This document shows positions 1 to 64,000 of a stretch of DNA of 64,000 nucleotides, piece by piece (position 1 is the stretch's first letter; every line of letters starts with the position of its first letter). A model generated the notes under the pieces. That model made no database searches and was not told where the DNA came from. It was given only the letters and a program-made list of their open reading frames with translations. The DNA is from Nectonema munidae (Eukaryota; Nematomorpha; Nectonematoida; Nectonematidae), in contig JAUIRK010000977.1 in assembly GCA_030549495.1 (NCBI GenBank), forward strand, positions 114,501-178,500, given 5' to 3'. The position numbers and the translations under genes are program-made.

Positions 1-1320
1 GCATTTCCCCACATACAATGAATTGTGGTTTTTCGGTTCCATCATCGACGAGACACGTAACTCACCAAACTTCATCCATGAGGCTAGATGTGTATCACAC
101 AAACAAAGAGAAATGATATAAAAGATATTAAAAAAACTTACGAAAAATTACAACGAAGAAAAGATGGTATTCATTAAAAATGAAAATAGCGTATACACTA
201 CTTGTTAAGATTGTAGGAGAAAAGCAGCAATGCTTATTTGACAGCTTTTTTTTTTCTCTCTATGTCTTTCTTTAAAAGATATAAAAATTAAAATTGATCT
301 ATCATTTTTATGGCTTTCTTTTCTTCGTATTTATTTTATTTATCTTTGTTAAAAATAGATAAGAAATTATTCACTATCCCTGAACTATATGAATATTTGA
401 GGGTACTTAAACACTTAAAAACTCTTAGAATTAAGAGTTGACAATGTTTTTATTATGAGGTCTTGGCGACCCCAAGGTTGGAAACCACTGCTCTAACATT
501 TTAATCGTTATCATGAACTTATTTTGTTGCATTCTTCCTCTTAAACTATTACACATATTTTGCTAAAAATTGCTTCGAGAAGTCGATGAATTCATTCGAT
601 CAATTTTAATAAATAGCTCTGTGATAATAAGAATAAAAGAATTCTTTCTTGCATATTTTAAATTTAAAAGTAAATCACTTTGTAATGTTTTGGTTCTAAG
701 TATTTCGATTGAAGATGTCAGCATTGTACGAAGCCTGAAATTTTAGTATGAAATGATCGGATGATTTAGTATTTTAGCGGCAAATAAACTGGTGCAATAA
801 GACTTTTCAAAAGAAAATATTTAGATGAAGTTATCAACATCACGGCCATTACAGAGCAGTGACAAATGATGTAACACATTTTTGTTTATTTTCGACCCCA
901 CCCTTCAGCTTTTTAATATATCTTCTCTTATTAAATATTGCCTATTGTCAACTTTCCCGCTCTCAGGTTTTGGTTAAAATGATTCGGTGAGTAAATTAAT
1001 ATATTTAAGTTTAACAAAACAAAATAGTTTTAAAGTGAGCATACATTAAATATTATATCTGAACTCTGCATCAAGTGATGCTCATTTTGAAAAACTAAAT
1101 GCTACCTCGTAACCCCAAAGTAAATAAGTTTGAAAGACTTTTTTTGTTTTCAAAAAATGAAAATGTATCATTTATATAACTTAGAAAAAACTCTATCGGG
1201 TTAAAAGAGTCAAACCCTTTAACTTAGAAATTATTTTAAATCAGTTTGATCAGATCATCATTACTTTTAGAAATCGAAACTTAATGAAAACAGTGAAACA
1301 ATCAAAATTACTAGATATAA
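1..1320. other. 3' flank of the PALS1 gene, no gene seen
   Basis: AT-rich sequence beyond the candidate polyadenylation signal of the minus-strand MAGUK gene. Apart from a short dispersed repeat at 347-490, I see no coding exon, RNA gene or promoter in it. The start of the window cuts it arbitrarily. Confidence 0.5.
347..490 (+). repeat. Short hAT-end-like dispersed repeat, copy 1
   Basis: This stretch closely matches 30246-30380. Shared blocks include AAAAATAGATAAGAAATTAT, CACTATCCCT and ACTCTTAGAATTAAGAG, followed by GAGGTCTTGGCGACCCC. Both copies end in a GGTTGG(G)AA..ACTG motif, which is the kind of sequence hAT elements carry at a 3' terminus. I see no transposase beside it, so it is either a solo 3' end or a short non-autonomous element. 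The family name is inference. Confidence 0.6.
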
Positions 1321-1326
1321 TTTATT
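1321..1326 (-). promoter_or_regulatory. Candidate polyadenylation signal AATAAA
   Basis: On the minus strand this reads AATAAA, about 220 nt past the stop codon of the MAGUK gene, a normal spacing for a compact 3' UTR. AATAAA is common by chance in DNA this rich in A and T, so only position supports it. Confidence 0.4.
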
Positions 1327-1544
1327 GAGATAATTTTTATGAAGAGCTTTGATGAAGGCTGTCTCTAAAAGTGACCGTGTCGAAGACACCTTCATTAAGA
1401 TAAAAAGATGAATAAGAAATAAATATTATTTAAGGGCTTTGTCATTTATAAAGAGAGACAGAAAGAGTCTGGAGATAAATTCAAAATGCACTTTTCAGGT
1501 AAAGGGATTCTTAAGAGAGCAGAGCATCGATGCAAAAATGTCTT

Positions 1545-60934
<59,390 letters not shown>

Positions 60935-60944
<10 letters not shown>

Positions 60945-60967
60945 TTAAGCAGACACGTATCTACCAT
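60935..60967 (-). CDS. Upstream ORF of 10 codons overlapping the PALS1 start
   Basis: ATG at 60967 in context TCAAAATGG (A at -3, G at +4) encodes MVDTCLLKCR and stops at 60935, five bases past the main ATG in another frame. The main ATG has T at -3. If the transcript starts upstream of 60967, ribosomes must leak past this uORF to make the scaffold. The same frame is open back to an ATG at 61177, so the uORF may be longer, depending on the transcription start. Confidence 0.45.
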
Positions 60968-61150
60968 TTTGACTCGAAGTAGGGTGGGCAGTGAGTGTGA
61001 GAGCGACTCGATCAACACGCACAGATCAGAGGGAGAAGCGAGTGCGAATGTATGAAAATGCACGTGTTGAACGCGAGTAGGAGTGAAGCGTTGAAAAGTG
61101 AGACTCTGCTCATCTTGTTTACATTTATCAGCGACATGAACTAAATCGAG
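60968..61150 (-). promoter_or_regulatory. Candidate promoter and 5' UTR of PALS1
   Basis: Base composition is clearly less AT-rich than the surroundings, with several CpGs, an E-box CACGTG (61061-61066) and repeated CTCACACTCACT-like initiator-type words on the minus strand. No TATA box is seen at a usual distance. The transcription start is not determined. Confidence 0.4.
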
Positions 61151-61551
61151 CGTGTTGTATTTATTTGTATTTTTCAAAACGAGTAATCCAAACCCAACCT
61201 ATCATGCAGCACACTCATTCATCACCGAGAATACAATCTTCTTTTCATCAATCCATCGTGCACACCACGCTCTCACTAAACGTTTGCTATTTTCTTAAAT
61301 TTTCTTGGCATTTTCCATTGGGAATGCTGGTATATATTGAAAAATTGCCTGAATATTGTAATTTATAAACAAATATATACAACACGTCGTCTATCTATCA
61401 TCTATCTATCTTGCATTGTTCATCTTCTGTTCATCGCAATTCATTATCATTTTTCCTGTATATTTCGTGGTGTGCATTGAAAACATCAACTCTTTCTTGT
61501 TAGGATAGGATTAGGAGGAACCAAGTACTACTTTTGACAATGGCATGTACC
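61151..61551. other. Flank upstream of PALS1, no gene seen
   Basis: AT-rich with a short CTAT run at 61390-61410 (CATCTATCTATC). Nothing else recognised. Confidence 0.5.
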
Positions 61552-61771
61552 CAGTGGCGGATCCAGGAGATGGCTTCGAAAATTACCCTTGCATGTATAA
61601 AAAATAAATTTTTGCAATTTATTCATCGCAAAATAATGTTAAAAATATGAAAACATAGGTAATCAGTGATTCTAAAAGACATAATACGGCTGTCGTATTC
61701 TCTGAAGACTTTTAGCAAAAAATTTAAATAGATTTCGGCCCCCCTATAAGAAATTTCTGGATTCGCCACTG
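61552..61771 (+). mobile_element. 220 bp hAT-type MITE with TIRs and 8 bp TSD
   Basis: Begins CAGTGGCGGATCCAGGA and ends TTTCTGGATTCGCCACTG, inverted over about 17 bp. It is flanked by CATGTACC (61544-61551) and CCTGTACC (61772-61779), a 7/8 match for an 8 bp duplication. CAGTGGCGGATCCAG ends are widespread among animal hAT MITEs. Non-coding. Confidence 0.88.
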
Positions 61772-61779
61772 CCTGTACC

Positions 61780-62295
61780 ATTTGTCGCCAACTTACGGTC
61801 GTCCTTTTCGTAGCGGAGCGGGCTATTTTTTTCCTCATAAACGTGAAAATAGCATTATCTCCCGTGATCATCTCATATGAGATTAGATAATTTAAGTTGA
61901 ATATATAGTGTGTCTGTTATATTTGCAAATATATAATTTACTAGATATTTCTTTATAATAATCAGCTCGTTATTTGATGCTTTGTAGTTTTCATAGTGGG
62001 TAAATATGAATGTTAAAATGAACAAAAAATGACCGTCCTCAAAAAAACATGGATCTAGCTATATCCATTGTGATAAAAGCCGTTTAAATCATATAAATAA
62101 TTCAGCAAGTTACTAACTTATTTGTTTAAAACATTAGTTCGTATAGCAGAAAAAGAGAAAGAGACTGATCACATATGAGACAACATGAATATCTTCTCAT
62201 ATACGCAATATGTGTCAAGTCTTATTTCTTGACATCAAAGCAAAACAACCATCATGCATTTCTTGTCAAAACTTGTTTGGACGTCTTTTTGTTGA
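61780..62295. other. Intergenic stretch, nothing recognised
   Basis: AT-rich. No exon, repeat or RNA gene is apparent between the MITE and the TATA box at 62300. Confidence 0.5.
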
Positions 62296-62299
62296 AGTG

Positions 62300-62307
62300 T
62301 ATATAAA
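62300..62307 (+). promoter_or_regulatory. Candidate TATA box
   Basis: TATATAAA stands about 30 bp before a plausible start (AAGTAGCCCATCAACGG). About 80 bp on is a strong splice donor, AAGGAG/GTAAGAT (62381). Together these look like a short untranslated first exon. Confidence 0.4.
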
Positions 62308-62479
62308 GACAGCCTTGATTTTAAGTAGCCCATCAACGGAAGTGATTGAAGAAAAAGACAGATTATTTTGATTCAAGGAGGTAAGATATGCGTAGATAAG
62401 ATGCTTTGTTTTTTTACCCATTTCCTTTATACACTGTTGATTAATTCGTTTATTGTACGCTTCTTATATACAATGATTA

Positions 62480-62845
62480 ATGAATCATATACATCTTTTT
62501 ATTTATAATAAATTTATATTTATTATATCATTTGACCAAACAAATATCGAGAAAGATAGAAAAGTTGCTCTCATTATAAGAAATAGAGCAACAAACATTA
62601 CCCTTTGTGAAAATGAAGATGTTAAGTCTGCAGGTGTTGTGGTGATTGCTCCTGATACACATCAATTGACAGGCAATGAAGATATTGATGACAACTGTAC
62701 TAAAGGTATTGACGTTGTGGATGTTACGGGGTTTCTTGAACTGCATGCTGCTGGTCAAAAAAGCCCACATAAATCGTACGAAGATGAGAAGTATGAAAGA
62801 ACAACTTTTTTGAAAAAATACTTTCCAAAGAAATGTTTGAACTAA
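62480..62845 (+). CDS. Unrecognised reading frame behind a TATA box
   Basis: The frame encodes up to 121 residues: a hydrophobic first 20 (HLFIYNKFIFIISF), then an even-composition body with KVALIIRNRATNITLCENED, VKSAGVVVIAPDTHQL, IDVVDVTGFLELHAAG and a charged Lys/Glu tail. The body looks protein-like in codon and residue balance. If the upstream donor at 62381 is used, the true 5' end lies within this frame and the hydrophobic start may be intronic; no good acceptor is visible. Direct repeats follow at once. I do not recognise the product. A chance frame or transposon-derived gene remains possible. Confidence 0.35.
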   Translation: MNHIHLFIYNKFIFIISFDQTNIEKDRKVALIIRNRATNITLCENEDVKSAGVVVIAPDTHQLTGNEDIDDNCTKGIDVVDVTGFLELHAAGQKSPHKSYEDEKYERTTFLKKYFPKKCLN

Positions 62846-62955
62846 GAATATATTTCTCCAAAGAAATGTTTGGCAAGACCTCCGGGGAGACAACTTGCAA
62901 GACCTTATCAGAGGTCTGGCAAGACCTTCGTGGAAACAACTTGCCAGAACTTATT
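62828..62955 (+). repeat. Nested direct repeats after the 62.5 kb frame
   Basis: CCAAAGAAATGTTTG occurs at 62825 and again about 30 bp later. GGCAAGACCT..CGGGGAGACAACTTGC is followed by GGCAAGACCTTCGTGGAAAC plus AACTTGCC. Both are imperfect tandem units of about 30-60 bp, unlike the surrounding sequence. Confidence 0.65.
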
Positions 62956-62999
62956 ATATATTTAAATGTATAAATCGTAAAATGGTAAAAAACATACTT

Positions 63000-63235
63000 G
63001 AAATAAAATTAAAAAAAAATATTTTACATACATATTGAAAGCACCATTCCAAAAATTCTACATAAAAGTTGCAGTTTTATTTCATGAAAACAATATGATT
63101 GGTTGAAATGTTTATGTAATATATGATAATAATAATAATACTAATATTAATATGGCGATTTTTTGGAAATTTTTACTTATTTGATTTGCAGAAAGAATTA
63201 AACTGTTTTTCAATATTTCTTTTTCATGATAAATA
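63000..63235 (+). repeat. Dispersed repeat shared with 21.6-21.8 kb
   Basis: CATATTGAAAGCACCATTCC, TTTATTTCATGAAAAC and AACTGTTTTTCAATATTTC match 21590-21800 in order. An (ATA)n run at about 63125-63155 interrupts this copy. Confidence 0.6.
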
Positions 63236-63239
63236 TATA

Positions 63240-63373
63240 TTAGGGTGACCCGTATAAACTAAAAATTAAAATCATTAATTTTGTTGCTCCCATAATTTAA
63301 TTATGTTTATACGTCTAAAACAAATTAATTTTGAAAATTTGACCTTTTTTTAAAAAAACTAAGTCGACCCTAA
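63240..63373. repeat. Short inverted-end repeat
   Basis: TTAGGGTGACC at the left and GTCGACCCTAA at the right are approximate inverted copies 134 bp apart, with AT-rich filler. It may be a MITE or the end of the element that contains the relic beginning at 63478. Confidence 0.4.
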
Positions 63374-63477
63374 GAGAAGAAAGGAATAACAGAATTTTTG
63401 GAATTAAAAAAATGTATCTTTATTGCAAAAAACTATATGAGATTTAAAATTTTTTTAATAACAAATCTACCAAGATA

Positions 63478-63985
63478 ACATTAGATCTTAAACAATATTT
63501 GGTAAATTTTGGATAATTTTTTCTTTTTTCAGCGACATTTTGAAGAACAAATTGTTTTGTTTTTTCATCATTTGCAAGGGTATTGTGATAATCTTCAATG
63601 AGCTTTATTCCTCTTTCCGCAACATCATTTACAACTTCAATCTTTTTCTAAACCCTCTAAAACAAGACCTTTCTTTCCATAACAAAGGATCTTCATTGAG
63701 AAAGACTGTACTGATTAAAAATCGCGCAGAAATTTTTTTTTGTAAATAAATTTGCTAATGAAGAAAAATTAAAAGTTAAAAAAGAAGACAGCTTGTTTTT
63801 AGGAAGTCAATATTTTTTCACATTAATTTCATTATTTTCAGTCGATGAATTTATTATAATTTTAGCTATTTTTGCTTTGATATCAGTTTCATCAAACAGA
63901 GATAGAGCAACATTCTCTGAAACAAGATACCAGAGATGATTAGCGAATTTCTGGGAAATCACTTGACTAATTTCCAAATCAATTT
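63478..63985 (-). pseudogene. Relic of an unassigned repetitive protein family
   Basis: Reading the minus strand from the window edge: KKIDLEISQVISQKFANHLW then YLVSENVALSLFDETDIKAK, a stop, a damaged middle, then IEVVNDVAERGIKLIEDYHN, TLANDEKTKQFVLQ and NVAEKRKNYPKF (to about 63490). The NDVAERG.KLI.DY block looks like one I associate with an uncharacterised protein found many times in some arthropod and cnidarian genomes; that is memory, not a search. Stops and a frameshift show this copy is dead. The N-terminal part lies beyond the window. Confidence 0.5.
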
Positions 63986-64000
63986 TTTTAAACTTTATGA

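Overview
The window looks like nuclear DNA from an animal, most likely an arthropod. It is AT-rich, coding sequence is split by phased GT-AG introns, and most of the rest is decayed transposons. A crustacean such as a caligid copepod would fit the repeat content, but nothing here proves the species.

One host gene runs through almost the whole window on the minus strand. It is the MAGUK scaffold PALS1/MPP5/Stardust. Eleven coding exons were placed by reading splice sites, from a start codon at 60944 to a stop at 1545. All junction phases agree, and the summed coding length is 3,525 nt (about 1,174 codons plus stop). From N to C terminus the product has a short leader, a long Ser/Pro-rich segment, a basic coiled-coil (ECR1-like), two L27 domains, PDZ, SH3, a basic hook and a guanylate-kinase-like domain. 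Exon 1 is separated from the rest by a 32.3 kb intron and rests on a phase match plus promoter-like context. It carries a 10-codon uORF in strong start context that overlaps the main ATG.

The introns are packed with mobile elements. 2.3-8.1 kb: a piggyBac relic with its own intron, and a MULE-like remnant with long inverted repeats. 8.4-11.8 kb: a Buster/ZBED5-type hAT with TIRs and TSD, inserted into a foldback repeat whose empty-site relative lies at 48.7 kb. 12.1-15.8 kb: a tRNA-like SINE head and a 5'-truncated LINE. 21-26 kb: a CAGGGCC-ended MITE and an almost intact piggyBac with TTAA duplications, a 51 bp intron and one in-frame stop. 28.6-60.9 kb (intron 1): a P52/ZMYM-type hAT relic, a LINE split by a nearly intact BED-finger hAT, more LINE and hAT fragments, a Ty3/Gypsy element with LTRs and TSD but no reverse transcriptase (itself inside a piggyBac relic), a suspicious homopolymer block, a foldback element, a 400 bp (CA)n tract, and a duplicated exon-like module of unknown origin.

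Beyond exon 1 (61-64 kb) lie a 220 bp hAT MITE with TSD, an unrecognised reading frame behind a TATA box, and a minus-strand relic of an unassigned repetitive protein family. No prokaryotic genes, rRNA, CRISPR array or convincing functional tRNA were seen. No wholly new system is evident. The best leads are the uORF/start arrangement, the internal CpG-containing candidate promoter at 16.6-17.0 kb, the two intron-bearing piggyBacs, and the unidentified modules at 57 kb, 59.7 kb and 63.5 kb.
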